Of a stretch of DNA of 64,000 nt, positions 55,907 to 64,000 are shown piece after piece (position 1 is the stretch's first letter; each line of letters begins with the position of its first letter). The DNA comes from Acipenser ruthenus (taxonomy: Eukaryota; Chordata; Actinopteri; Acipenseriformes; Acipenseridae), in the NCBI RefSeq assembly GCF_902713425.1, contig NC_081201.1, positions 13,967,362-14,031,361 of the forward strand. The letters run 5' to 3'. The notes beneath the pieces were generated by a model, which worked only from the letters and a program-made list of their open reading frames with translations, searched no databases and was not told the DNA's origin. Both the position numbers and the translations under genes were made by a program.

Positions 55907-56790
55907 CACCACAGGCAAATCTAGCACTCAGTGTACACTCACGAAACATTTGCGAGTCATGCACAGACCCAGGCCACTTTGCTTCCACGTTGCTGATGAT
56001 GTGGGCTGCATCACATATGATCTTCACAGTGCAGAACAGTAATTAGCTGCAGTAGCTGTATTGTGAAGTATCTTTCATTTGGAATGCTAAAGGCTACTAT
56101 TTACGCCTACCTGCACATTAATGCTGTGGAAAGACTTCCTATTCACATAATCTCCTTCATTTACTGAAGGAGCTATGATAGGAATATGAGTGCCATCTAT
56201 GCAACCAATCACACCTGGAAACCCTAAAATATATCAAATGAACTGATTAGTGCTTCAAGTCTCAAAGCTTCATACTAAATAAATTAATTATTGCTTAGAC
56301 TGATACCTGCAATTTTGTGGAATTCTTCTTTGATGAGTCTTGTAGGTCTGTAACTTGGGAACACCACAAAAGTGTACAGTAAAACGTTTCAGTGCTAGAG
56401 TCACATTTCTGACAGCCCGACAGACGGTTGCCTTGGAAATATGCTCAGCGTCACCGATGTTATATAGAAAACTCCCGTTGGCAAAAAAACGAAGTGCAAC
56501 ACAAATAATTTGTTCCGAACTGAGAGCATGTCCACGATGTGTCATATGAACGATATGAGGGCTGAGAATATTGTTCAGATGAATGATCGATTGAGCAGAA
56601 AAACGGTAATGTAAACAGATGATCATCAGGGAATGATAAAACATCCAAGCGGGGTCTGATCACCCTCTCCCGACGGAGATTTCTGCGGAGTATTTGTGCT
56701 TCAATATCAACTGGCTCTTCAAGAAAAGGACACGCCATGTCTGACTCCTCCTTCAGTCTGCAGACTTCAGCTAAAGAGGAGAAACTCAGG
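55435..56790 (-). pseudogene. HARBI1-like: HARBI1-type transposase of the Harbinger element
   Basis: Minus-strand exon-like blocks in order: 56740-56285, beginning MACPFLEEPVDIEAQILRRN and including a helix-turn-helix-like LSSEQIICVALRFFANGSFL; about 56228-56111, [14 protein letters not shown] with the first catalytic aspartate; about 56035-55910, IICDAAHIISNVEAKWPGSV with the second; and 55801-55462, GYLLGDRGYPCQPYLLTPYS and then RARVEMTIGMLKAQFQCLRR with the catalytic glutamate. The first block changes frame near 56610. The DDE set is complete. The enzyme cuts the element ends and targets 3-bp sites. Confidence 0.88.
55867..55902. repeat. (TA)n microsatellite
   Basis: About 36 bases of TA repeat in an intron of the transposase gene. 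Confidence 0.95.
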
Positions 56791-57009
56791 GTTAGTTGAA
56801 GAAAACCTGCTAGCGAGCAGGTTAGCTTCACGGAGTATGTTGCCATAGTAACTGACTCAGAGTTCAGCTGAACTGGCTTTGTGAAACCAAAAACCCAGAG
56901 TTTCCTTCAACTCTGTGTCAACTAACTCTGAGTTTTCACTAAACCCGCTTTCTGAAACAGGGCCCAGATTGAACATTTTCCAACCATTTAGTAAAGAAAG
57001 AGCATCCAT

Positions 57010-57082
57010 TGGAGAATGCGGGTATCGATCCCGCTACTTCTCGCATGCTAAGCGAGCGCTCTACCATTTGAGCTAATTCCCC
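57010..57082 (-). tRNA. tRNA-Ala(AGC), third unit
   Basis: GGGGAATTAGCTCAAATGG, anticodon AGC in CGCTTAGCATGCG, T arm GCGGGATCGATACCCGC. This is the cleanest of the four copies and looks functional. Confidence 0.9.
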
Positions 57083-57275
57083 ACACTTGACAAAGTGTGA
57101 CACGTGGCTGCCCAGAGCTAGGCGAAAATGATTCTCTTATTTTTATTGATGTTTCAGACTAGTTGCCAAAGGCTTCGTTCTTTCTTTTTGTCCTCATTAC
57201 CAGTAAAAAAACTTTTGTTCTCAAGTAAGACCAGATTGAAAATTTACAACCATTTAATAGAGAAAGAGCATCCAT

Positions 57276-57348
57276 TGAAGAATGCGGGTATCGATCCCAC
57301 TACTTCTTGCATGCTGAGTGAGCGCTCTATCATTTGAGCTAATTCCCC
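57276..57348 (-). tRNA. tRNA-Ala(AGC), fourth unit, decayed
   Basis: Same body with anticodon AGC, but several stem changes (for example ACTCAGCATGCAAG in the anticodon arm). Probably a pseudogene. Confidence 0.7.
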
Positions 57349-57500
57349 ACACCTGACAATGTCTGACACGTGGCTGCCCAGAGCTAGGCGAAAATGATTC
57401 TCTCATTTTTATTGATGTTTCAGACAGTTGTTGCCGTAGGTTTCGTTCGTTCTTTTTGTCCTCATTACCACTAAAACCAGGTGGGGAAAAAAATGTATTG

Positions 57501-57587
57501 TCCTTCGAGCCAGAATTGAACCAACGACCTAAGGATGCCAATGTGTTATACTACAGTCCTCCGCTCTACCAGCTCAGTTATCGAAGG
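57501..57587 (-). tRNA. tRNA-Tyr(GTA) with a 14-base intron
   Basis: The minus strand reads CCTTCGATAACTGAGCTGG, then the anticodon region GGACTGTAG, an intron of 14 bases TATAACACATTGGC (complement of 57537-57550) in the canonical place, then ATCCTTAGG and the T arm TGGTTCAATTCTGGC. The acceptor stem CCTTCGA/TCGAAGG pairs fully. The T stem has a mismatch, but the gene looks usable. Confidence 0.9.
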
Positions 57588-57727
57588 AAGTTTTGGAGGG
57601 TGGTTCTTTGAGAACAATACACAATTCAGCATAAGGCTAGCAAGCTCAGCTGATTGCAGCAGTCAATAGCTGCCACCACTACTGTTCTTGTTGGTGAGTG
57701 CGCATTAACAGTGCTTCCAGAACACAG

Positions 57728-57796
57728 GGGCCAGTGGCACAATGGATAGTCTTACTACACATCACCAGGTTGTAGGTTCGATTCCTGCCTGGCTCG
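57728..57796 (+). pseudogene. tRNA-like, probably tRNA-Arg derived
   Basis: GGGCCAGTGGCACAATGGAT followed by GGTTGTAGGTTCGATTCCTG, with an acceptor GGGCCAG/CTGGCTC that pairs (one wobble). The D-arm style TGGCxCAATGGATA is that of vertebrate tRNA-Arg. The anticodon arm does not fold, so I cannot read an anticodon. Probably a pseudogene. Confidence 0.55.
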
Positions 57797-57879
57797 CGAC
57801 ATTTGTTGTATGCGTGTTTTCCCTCGGCTTTGGCAATTTGAAGGGCAGGGTTGATAAATGGCGACCCACAGGTGTCTCT

Positions 57880-57923
57880 GCCTCCTTAGCGCAGTAGGTA
57901 GCACGTCAGTCTCATAATCTGAA
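57880..57923 (+). pseudogene. tRNA-Met(CAT) cut off after the anticodon arm
   Basis: GCCTCCTTAGCGCAGTAGGT, then GTCAGTCTCATAATCTGAA, which matches elongator tRNA-Met through the anticodon arm (CAT). The next base belongs to a CR1-like LINE fragment (57924 on). The T arm and acceptor 3' side are missing. Confidence 0.85.
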
Positions 57924-57985
57924 TTTTGAATGACCTTTGCTGCTGATGTAGATTAGGAATAGCAGAGGACCTAATGCTGACCTGA
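57924..57985 (-). mobile_element. CR1-like LINE scrap joined to tRNA-Met
   Basis: TTTTGAATGACCTTTGCTGC and then TAGATTAGGAATAGCAGAGG match the LINE family (compare 34778 and 34885) with about 90 bases missing between them. Confidence 0.75.
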
Positions 57986-58049
57986 AACGAGCAGTTGTCT
58001 CAGAAATGAACGGGGTCAATTTCATCAAACTGGTGGGCAACTATCAATT

Positions 58050-58121
58050 GGGGGTGTAGCTCAGTGGTAGAGTGCATGCTTTGCATGTATGAGGGCCCGG
58101 GTGCAATCCCTGGCATCTCTA
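58050..58121 (+). tRNA. tRNA-Ala(TGC)
   Basis: GGGGGTGTAGCTCAGTGGTA, anticodon loop TTTGCAT (TGC at 58082-58084), T arm CCGGGTGCAATCCCTGG with a changed T loop (normally TTCGA), acceptor GGGGGTG/CATCTCT with wobbles. It is probably weakened. Confidence 0.82.
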
Positions 58122-58390
58122 AGCCCTTTTTTCTTCCCCCTTCACTAAAATCATATTTTGTGATCAGAAGCAAACTCACACACCTCCTTTCAGGCATTTT
58201 CAAATATTCATTCACTCATTCATTCATTCATTCAATCTATCTGTCTTTTGACTTGTAAATATATACATAAATATAGGTATGTCTGCGTGTGCGGATATTA
58301 TTTTATTGCTATTTTCTATCAATCTCACACTTGATGAACATTGTCGTTGAAGCAAAACCTATTGGAATAAGCTGACTGAGAAAAAGGAAG

Positions 58391-58485
58391 TGCTCCAGGT
58401 GAGCCTTAAACTCACAACCTCAGCATTGCTCTGTAGACATATTTCTATATAATTACCACACACTAACCGATTGCGCCACTGGAGC
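58391..58485 (-). tRNA. tRNA-Ile(TAT) with a 20-base intron
   Basis: The minus strand reads GCTCCAGTGGCGCAATCGGT, an anticodon loop ATTATA with TAT, an intron TAGAAATATGTCTACAGAGC, then AATGCTGAGG and the acceptor CTGGAGC. tRNA-Ile(TAT) is a known intron-bearing vertebrate tRNA. The T loop reads TTTAAGG rather than TTCGATC and the anticodon stem has wobbles, so it may be a pseudogene. Confidence 0.8.
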
Positions 58486-58592
58486 CGGCTGACAAACTTT
58501 GGAAATCCCTCTAAATGGAAGGCAGATCTTGGGACTGTGCAACAAAGCCCTTCACTACAGCAAGCCAGGAAGCAAATCACAGGAAGTGGCAG

Positions 58593-58666
58593 GGGGCTGT
58601 GGCATTGTTGGTTAAAATGCCTGCCTGTTAAACAGGAGATCCTGTGTTCAAATCCCAGCAGCACCT
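58593..58666 (+). tRNA. threonine-type tRNA with GTT (Asn) anticodon, probably decayed
   Basis: The body, GGTTAAAATGCCTG and AAACAGGAGATCCTG followed by TCAAATCCCAGCAGCACCT, is that of vertebrate tRNA-Thr(AGT) as I remember it. The anticodon loop reads CTGTTAA, so the anticodon is GTT. The D stem is GCAT/ATGC, a paired change from GCTT/AAGC. There are single mismatches in the acceptor, anticodon and T stems. Confidence 0.65.
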
Positions 58667-58898
58667 CAATGTTCTTGATTTGTTCATTAAAAACAACCAC
58701 AAAAGAAAATTATTTGAATTTTAAAGTGTAAACGAAGGAGAAAATCTTGCGAGACTGCTGGAACTCAGCCACAACCTTTCAGTCACGCCACACAGCTCAG
58801 CACGGTCCAACGTGCTATCTGTAGTGCCACAGAGCTAAACGCAGGTCAAAGCTGCACGGAAGGAGAGTCGAGGCCACAGAGGAAAAAGTGCCAAAAGC

Positions 58899-58980
58899 CG
58901 ACAAGGAGGGGATTCGAACCCACATGTGCAAAGCACAATGGATTAGCAGTCCATCGCCTTAACCACTCGGCCACCTTGTC
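58899..58980 (-). tRNA. tRNA-Ser(GCT)
   Basis: GACAAGGTGGCCGAGTGGTT, anticodon arm ATGGACTGCTAATCCAT (GCT), long variable arm with TGTGC/GCACA, T arm GTGGGTTCGAATCCCCT, acceptor 3' CCTTGTC. All stems pair apart from one position in the T stem; likely functional. Confidence 0.9.
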
Positions 58981-59324
58981 TACCTGCCTGCATGGCAAAT
59001 TAAAACGAAAACGAAAAACAAAACGGGGAACACTTCCAAAATTGCTGTTTGGTCCCAGGAAAAAAGGCGCTTTACTGCTGCCGCCTTGAAAGCAAGGGCT
59101 CCTTGCCCCACTAAACAGCTCCGTTTCTGCTTTACCGCTGCACGCATCCACCTCCTCCCCCCACGAGCGCAAGGCCTTCTGGGTACACTGGCCTGCTGCG
59201 TGCGCAGAGCAAGCTGTCCATCAGTTAGGCAGGCCTGCCTACCTGCCTGCCTTATTTGGGGGGAAAAAAAGAACAAAAAGAGCGGGAAAAAATAAAACCC
59301 AGAAAAAGGGAGAGGGAAAGGCTG
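58981..59324. other. spacer in the small-RNA gene cluster
   Basis: GC-balanced DNA with no recognised gene. Short open frames on both strands lack domains. CTGCCTGC-type words cluster near 59225-59250. Confidence 0.4.
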
Positions 59325-59346
59325 GCTCTCTCTTTTGACCTTTCTT
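59325..59346 (-). terminator. possible snRNA 3' box
   Basis: On the minus strand, GGTCAAAAGAGAGA lies just after the U2 3' end. It resembles the 3' box (GTTTN0-3AAARNNAGA) that directs snRNA 3'-end formation. It supports that the U2 sequence belongs to a real gene locus rather than a processed copy. Confidence 0.5.
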
Positions 59347-59496
59347 GTGCACTGTTCCCGGAGGTACTGCAATACTGGGTCGATGCGTGGAGTGGACGGA
59401 GCAAGCCCCGGTTCCATCTCCCGCTTCCAAAAATCAATTTAATATAGACGGTCCCCCTATGGGGGACGTATCAGATATTAAACTGATAAGAACAGA
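59347..59496 (-). ncRNA. RNU2: U2 snRNA gene, 3' three quarters only
   Basis: The minus strand from 59496 to 59347 reads TCTGTTCTTATCAGTTTAAT, then the region with the Sm-type site GATTTTTGGA and the 3' hairpins ending CCTCCGGGAACAGTGCAC. It corresponds to U2 from about base 40 to the end. The first approximately 39 bases, including the branch-point-pairing start region (GTAGTA), are absent. At that point LINE-type sequence begins. U2 pairs with the intron branch site in splicing; this copy cannot do so. Confidence 0.92.
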
Positions 59497-60340
59497 TTGC
59501 TTTTTGCAAAAATGTTTTATTCATCACCAATATTTACATTACAATAAATAATAAAACAAATACAATACATACACAAAAAACTACAACAAACCAAAGAAAC
59601 AATACATTTACATATATGCAAATCATTACATTTTCCTGCCAAAATTCAAATTCCACCAATCACTATAAAACACATTTCAGTTATATTCCTTTCCCCCAAC
59701 TCCAATTTGTTTAAACAGAGAAAATCCCCACATTTCTTGTAAACAGGCTTTTTTCCGGAGCCTGCACCCCTTTTTTTCTCCACACCTTCCTTTGTCACTG
59801 GCACACTGGAGTTCTTCCTCACTGATTCCCCCTTGATCCGCTGCTGCTGTCGCTGCTGGAGCCACATTTGCAGTACTGTTAGCTTTACCTCCATCCTCTT
59901 CAGCGGTCTCCTGTTCTTCTCCAGCATGGCTCTCTCCACCAGCAGCTCTCTGCGGACACTTAGAATACAAATGATTACTTCCTCCACACAGATTTATGCT
60001 TTATGTCCCATCTGCTTACATTTTCGATAAACCTCCGGCTGACCAGCATAATACAGGTATCCTCTATTCACTCCAATGAAAAAGGAGGAAGGCAGATGTC
60101 TCACACCCTCAAACCCCTCTTTACTAGGCCGGAACCTCGACCAGACCTTCCATGTCCCAAATTAAAATTCCAAATTCATCCAGACTTTTAATTGGCAGTC
60201 TAACTACATTACAAAATTGACTTGAAGTCGCCACCTCAGCAGCAGGGACATATAGATTATACAGATGAACCTTAACCAGTCTCACTTCTTGCAAAAATAA
60301 AGGCTGAAATTCAAAAAGAGAATAAGGCAACACATAAGGC
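59497..60340 (-). mobile_element. Tx1-group (Keno-like) LINE remnant inserted in U2
   Basis: On the minus strand the order is ORF1-like coding sequence, a short AT-rich 3' region ending TTTTGCAAAAAGCAA, then U2 from base 40. Reading parts are QEVRLVKVHLYNLYVPAAEV and VVRLPIKSLDEFGI (60124-60333), then GVNRGYLYYAGQPEVYRKCK and a zinc-knuckle end with LYSKCPQRAAG. These resemble the gag-like ORF1 of Tx1-group LINEs. Keno, a member of that group, is known to insert into U2 snRNA genes. ORF2 is not present between ORF1 and the 3' end, and a CR1-like LINE end adjoins the 5' side at 60341. Confidence 0.65.
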
Positions 60341-61190
60341 TATAAGAACATAAGAACATAAGAAAGTTTACAAACGAGAGGAGGCCATTTAGCCCATCTA
60401 GCTCGTTTGGTTGTTAGTAGCTTATTGATCCCAGAATCTCATCAAGCAGCTTCTTGAAGGATCCCAGGATGTCAGCTTCAACAACATTACTGGGGAGTTG
60501 GTTCCAGACCCTCAAAATTCTCTGTGTAAAAAAGTGCCTCCTATCTTCTGTTCTGAATGCCCCTTTATCTAATCTCCATTTGTGACCCCTGGTCCTTGTT
60601 TATTTTTTCCGGTCAAAGAAGTCCCCTGGGTTGACATTGTCTATACCTTTTAGGATTTTGAATGTTTGAACCAGATCGCTGCGTAGTCTTCTTTGTTCAA
60701 GACTGAATAGATTCAATTCTTTTAGCCTGTCTGCATACGACATGCCTTTTAAACCCGGGATAATTCTGGTTGCTCTTCTTTGCACTCTTTCTAGAGCAGC
60801 AATATCCTTTTTGTAACGAGGTGACCAGAACTGAACACAATATTCTAGGTGAGGTCTTACTAATGCATTGTAAAGTTTTAAAATTACTTCCCTTGATTTA
60901 AATTCAACACTTCTCACAATATATCCGAGCATCTTGCTGGCCTTTTTTTTATAGCTTCCCCACATTGTCTAGATGAAGACATTTCTGACTCAACATAAAC
61001 TCCAAGGTCTTTTTCATAGCTTCCTTCTTCAATTTCAGTATCTCCCATATGATATTTATAATGCACATTTGTACTGCCTGCGTGCAGTACTTTACACTTT
61101 TCTCTATTAAATGTCATTTGCCATGTGTCTGCCCAGTTCTGAATGCTGTCTAGATCATTTTGAATGACCTATTGAATTTTGAATGACCTA
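60341..61190 (-). mobile_element. CR1-like LINE 3' end, minus strand
   Basis: The 3' terminus at 60341 carries three ATAAGAAC repeats, the simple tail of the family. The C-terminal region is readable at 60600-60965 (KKASKMLGYIVRSVEFKSRE, RVQRRATRIIPGLKGMSYAD), and the end of the RT region at 60914-61117 (MTFNREKCKVLHAGSTNVHY). GAATTTTGAATGACCTATTG is nearly repeated near 61167 and 61184, at the 5' truncation. Confidence 0.9.
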
Positions 61191-62752
61191 TTGAAACCTT
61201 GCGCCAAACAGACATGTTCGATTCTCGTTCTCATTGGTCAGTTTCCCTAGTTACACTGCGTGTGCCTCCAGAATTGGATCCAACATCTGTTTATGATCCG
61301 ACTCCAGCGAATTCGGGTCCGGTCCCATTTTTTGTTCTCATTCGTGAACCCAGCCCCTGCAGCAGTCCTGTATATTATTTAGTGGACGGTTCGGTACTGT
61401 ACATACTCAAAGATGAAACGAAGAAACCAATCCGTAATGCATTTCTTTCAGAAGAAGCCAACTATGGGTAACAATGTTTAGTGATTATATTTCTTATATT
61501 AATATTTTTTTTTTCTGCTGACAGTCCTGTGCAATATGATGTATAGCTGTGATAAGTTTTCATAAATCTGTGTTTTTCTTGCGCAATGGCAACGCCTTCC
61601 CTCTCCCTCGATATAACTATTCATAGCTGTAGCACTTTTCATGTATTGTATTTGATTATTACATGTAGTACTTAATATACTTCATAAGGTGTAGTTGAGT
61701 TCAATTTTAGGGACACATTATGAGTCAGTGTAAAATAATATTTAGTGAGCGTTCAAGGCCCTAGCCAGCTAAGGCACCCGAGGCACGGGCCTCAGTAAAA
61801 AATCATAGTAATAATATTTATCCAGGCTCTTTTACACGTTGCTGTGCCGCAAAATAAAATGCATTTTAATCCCTCGTTGTGTGCGTACATGAATCCCCAA
61901 GTCCTGCTGATATCTATACTGTGCTTTTCAACATCTTCACTGTCTCTTTACTTATGATGTGTGATTGGTGTGAGTAGTAGGCTACTGTCTTTCAATTTAA
62001 TGTTGTTATTTATTTATTTTTCTAAATTTTTTTCTGACGATGTACCGGCCTTTAAATATGTTTTAACACCCCGATGAACTTTTAAGCTTCTTTCTAGTCC
62101 AGTGAATTTTAAGTAGTGCTCTTATAATGCAAACACATAATTAATCATCGCAATCATTACTCATTTTATATGACTAGTTTGGCGAGGGTGAAGTCTTTAT
62201 TTTATGAAACAGTCAGTGTAGTTACAACCCCCAAGCAGCGAAGGTAAAGCGATCATCACTGTCGTTTTTGGAATGTATAGGTAAAAAAAAAAAATAGTTG
62301 TGTTTATTTTGTCATTATCATTTTTCCATGATTAACTTATGAAACTGAGGTGGTTTAATGACTAATTACAACATTAAAGGCAAACGAACCGCTCAAAAAG
62401 TAAACCCGACAACCAGAAACCTTAACTATCCGTTCTGGTGTATTTAGAAGAATTTGACATTTCCATTTGAAGTAAGTGGGTTACTTCAGGCTTGATATTC
62501 AGACAGTGTGTGTTTGACTGGTAGTGGTTGAGTTGGGGGTTTTGTCGAGTTCAGGTCTGTGTGGTTTGCAAGGAGCCTGGCAGCGGACCACATTAAAGAA
62601 GTAAAATGCATATTTATGAGTATAAATCAGAACACGGCCAAATAGCCAATCAAATTGACTGGTCAGCCGAAAAGCTTGAGCTGCAACCCTCTGAACTGCA
62701 CATTGGTTATGATGTGCTGACAACTCACGCAGCTGAACTCTCGCCAACATTG
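61191..62752. other. unassigned DNA, one short open frame
   Basis: The frame at 61199-61471 (90 residues, MRQTDMFDSRSHWSVSLVTL start) is proline-rich with no family I recognise, and may be chance. Near 61752-61795 the stretch AAGGCCCTAGCCAGC with CCCGAGGCACGGGCCTC resembles the GC-rich start of an hAT-type element. Otherwise AT-rich. Confidence 0.3.
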
Positions 62753-63278
62753 ATAGCTATGAGAAACTGCACCCCCTCAGAAAAGGTGTTTTCATAGCTA
62801 TGAGAAACTGCACCCCCTCAGAAAAGGTGTTTTCATAGCTATGAGAAACTGCACCCCCTCAGAAAAGGTGTTTTCATAGCTATGAGAAACTGCACCCCCT
62901 CAGAAAAGGTGTTTTCATAGCTATGAGATACTGCACCCCCTCAGAAAAGGTGTTTTCATAGCTATGAGATAATGCACCCCTCAGAAAAGGTGTTTTCATA
63001 GCTATGAGAAACTGCACCCCCTCAGAAAAGGTGTTTTCATAGCTATGAGATACTGCACCCCCTCAGAAAAGGTGTTTTCATAGCTATGAGAAACTGCACC
63101 CCCTCAGAAAAGGTGTTTTCATAGCTATGAGATACTGCACCCCCTCAGAAAAGGTGTTTTCATAGCTATGAGAAACTGCACCCCCTCAGAAAAGGTGTTT
63201 TCATAGCTATGAGATACTGCACCCCCTCAGAAAAGGTGTTTTCATAGCTATGAGATACTGCACCCCCTCAGAAAAGGT
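62753..63278. repeat. 41-bp minisatellite, about 13 copies
   Basis: The unit contains CATAGCTATG (a perfect 10-bp palindrome), then GAGAAACTGCACCCCCTCAG and AAAAGGTGTTTT. Copies differ at one place, GAGAAAC or GAGATAC, and one unit is two bases different. Copies 7 to 12 alternate between the two forms, giving an 82-bp two-unit period. Right after the array AAAACACCTTTT is the inverse of the unit end. Confidence 0.95.
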
Positions 63279-64000
63279 TTAAAACACCTTTTATTTTTTT
63301 GAAGAATGCTGTAAATAAATTAACAATTGATACACATTCCAGCAAACAAATATTAAAATATCAAATTCAACAGAAAATAGATATAACCTGTATTCACAAA
63401 AGTAAAAATCTGTGCACAATACAACAATCTACAATGACATAGTTTAAGGCACGCAGGAGCTGCAATACCTATTGTTTACAATAGTTATTTATACATCCAA
63501 TGGTTTCAAATGCACATGTATGTATTTTAATAACATTTTACCTGACGTTGCAATATATTCATATAGTGTTACTCTGAGGTTGGATAAACCGCAGTTAAAC
63601 CTACTGCTGGATGGACTGACTGCAACATGAGTTAAATTAAGCTACTGCTGGCACGCTGAAATTGAAAAAAACCCTTTTTGTCCGGTCTTTTTGAAGACTC
63701 ATTTCCAGATTTAAAACTCAATTAAAACCGGTTTAAATAGAATGTTGCAATGCACCATCAAGTGGACAAAAATCTGCCACGCTGCAATTAACCTACTTTT
63801 TTTTCATCGTCTCTCCTGTCTCCATTCCCCCTGTCTCTGTGGAATACAAATACAGTAAATAGAGGCAGAGGTGCTTTTTTATTTTCTTTTTTTAAATGTA
63901 ATCGCTGGCAGCACTAGTAAACCTGATGCTTTATTCTAATCATACTGAATAGCAAATGATATACATGTATATTAGTACTACTGTCTTACGTACCTAGTTT
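63279..64000. other. AT-rich intergenic DNA, no gene seen
   Basis: No frame or repeat with recognisable content. Confidence 0.4.

Larger units (their letters stand above)
38382..56964. mobile_element. Harbinger (PIF) DNA transposon holding a Polinton
   Basis: The left terminus is GGCCCTGTTTCAGAAAGC, and the right terminus is its complement GCTTTCTGAAACAGGGCC. The 3-bp target duplication CAG lies at 38379-38381 and 56965-56967. AACTCTGAGTT words recur inside both ends. The element carries a Myb/SANT-like gene (plus) and a HARBI1-type transposase (minus), the two-gene set of autonomous Harbingers. Without the Polinton it is about 3.7 kb. It interrupts the tRNA-Ala tandem array. Confidence 0.92.
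56966..57470 (-). repeat. two tandem tRNA-Ala units (right half of the array)
   Basis: Same unit as 37836-38375, beginning AGATTGAACATTTTCC and with CTGCCCAGAGCTAGGCGAAA after each tRNA. The last unit is cut near 57475, where it meets sequence leading to tRNA-Tyr. Confidence 0.9.

Noticed and set aside
59086-59447. Short frames across the U2 region on both strands
   Set aside because: They are shadows of the U2 snRNA and its flank.
61199-61471. 90-residue proline-rich frame as a host gene
   Set aside because: No domain, no splice context and no repeat match; kept only as an unassigned stretch.
62753-63278. CRISPR-like array
   Set aside because: The units are contiguous 41-bp tandem repeats without unique spacers, and this is vertebrate DNA.

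Overview
This is vertebrate genomic DNA, most likely from a non-teleost ray-finned fish such as a sturgeon or paddlefish. The reasons are intron-bearing eukaryotic tRNA genes, a U2 snRNA remnant, and fish-type transposons (L2 and CR1-like LINEs, hAT, Harbinger, DIRS-like, Gmr1-like gypsy, Polinton). The lineage call is an inference from the style of the repeats, not from a database match. I see no ordinary host protein-coding gene. The window is a stack of mobile elements, plus a cluster of small-RNA genes at about 57-59.5 kb.

Layout. 0.4-2.7 kb: hAT scraps and a tRNA-derived SINE. 2.7-13.4 kb: a broken Ty3/gypsy element on the plus strand that holds a Gmr1-like gypsy element on the minus strand (3565-9590, target duplication ATCGT). 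13.4-14.8 kb: an L2 LINE (minus). 15.0-15.9 kb: an intron-bearing non-coding unit followed by what looks like its own spliced copy. 16.2-23.4 kb: a CR1-like LINE (plus) split by a DIRS-like tyrosine-recombinase element. That element is in turn split by a minus-strand CR1-like LINE, which holds another piece of the same DIRS family. The DIRS element carries an array of paired hairpins with identical loops. 23.6-24.4 kb: an L2 3' end. 24.4-31.4 kb: AT-rich DNA with small hairpin elements and an hAT remnant. 31.4-37.75 kb: a long CR1-like LINE (minus; esterase-type ORF1, endonuclease, RT) split by a complete-length hAT element (32185-34762, 8-bp target duplication GTCTAGAT).

37.8-57.4 kb is the most striking part. 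A tandem array of about 270-bp units, each with a tRNA-Ala(AGC) gene, is split by a Harbinger element (38382-56964, target duplication CAG). Its Myb/SANT-like gene is split by a 14.9-kb Polinton/Maverick (39808-54711, target duplication GCCTTC, inverted repeats of about 165 bp). The Polinton carries parts of a protein-primed DNA polymerase, a packaging ATPase, a minor capsid protein, an integrase with a chromodomain and several unrecognised genes. It also has a well-formed tRNA-Leu(TAA) gene near its right end. The element is broken.

57.5-59.5 kb holds tRNA-Tyr and tRNA-Ile(TAT), both with introns, tRNA-Ala(TGC), tRNA-Ser(GCT), a threonine-type tRNA with a GTT anticodon, a tRNA-Met cut off inside its anticodon stem, and the 3' three quarters of a U2 snRNA gene. 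The 3' end of a Tx1/Keno-like LINE joins the U2 piece. The window ends with another CR1-like LINE 3' end (60341-61190), an unrecognised stretch, and a 41-bp minisatellite (62753-63278).
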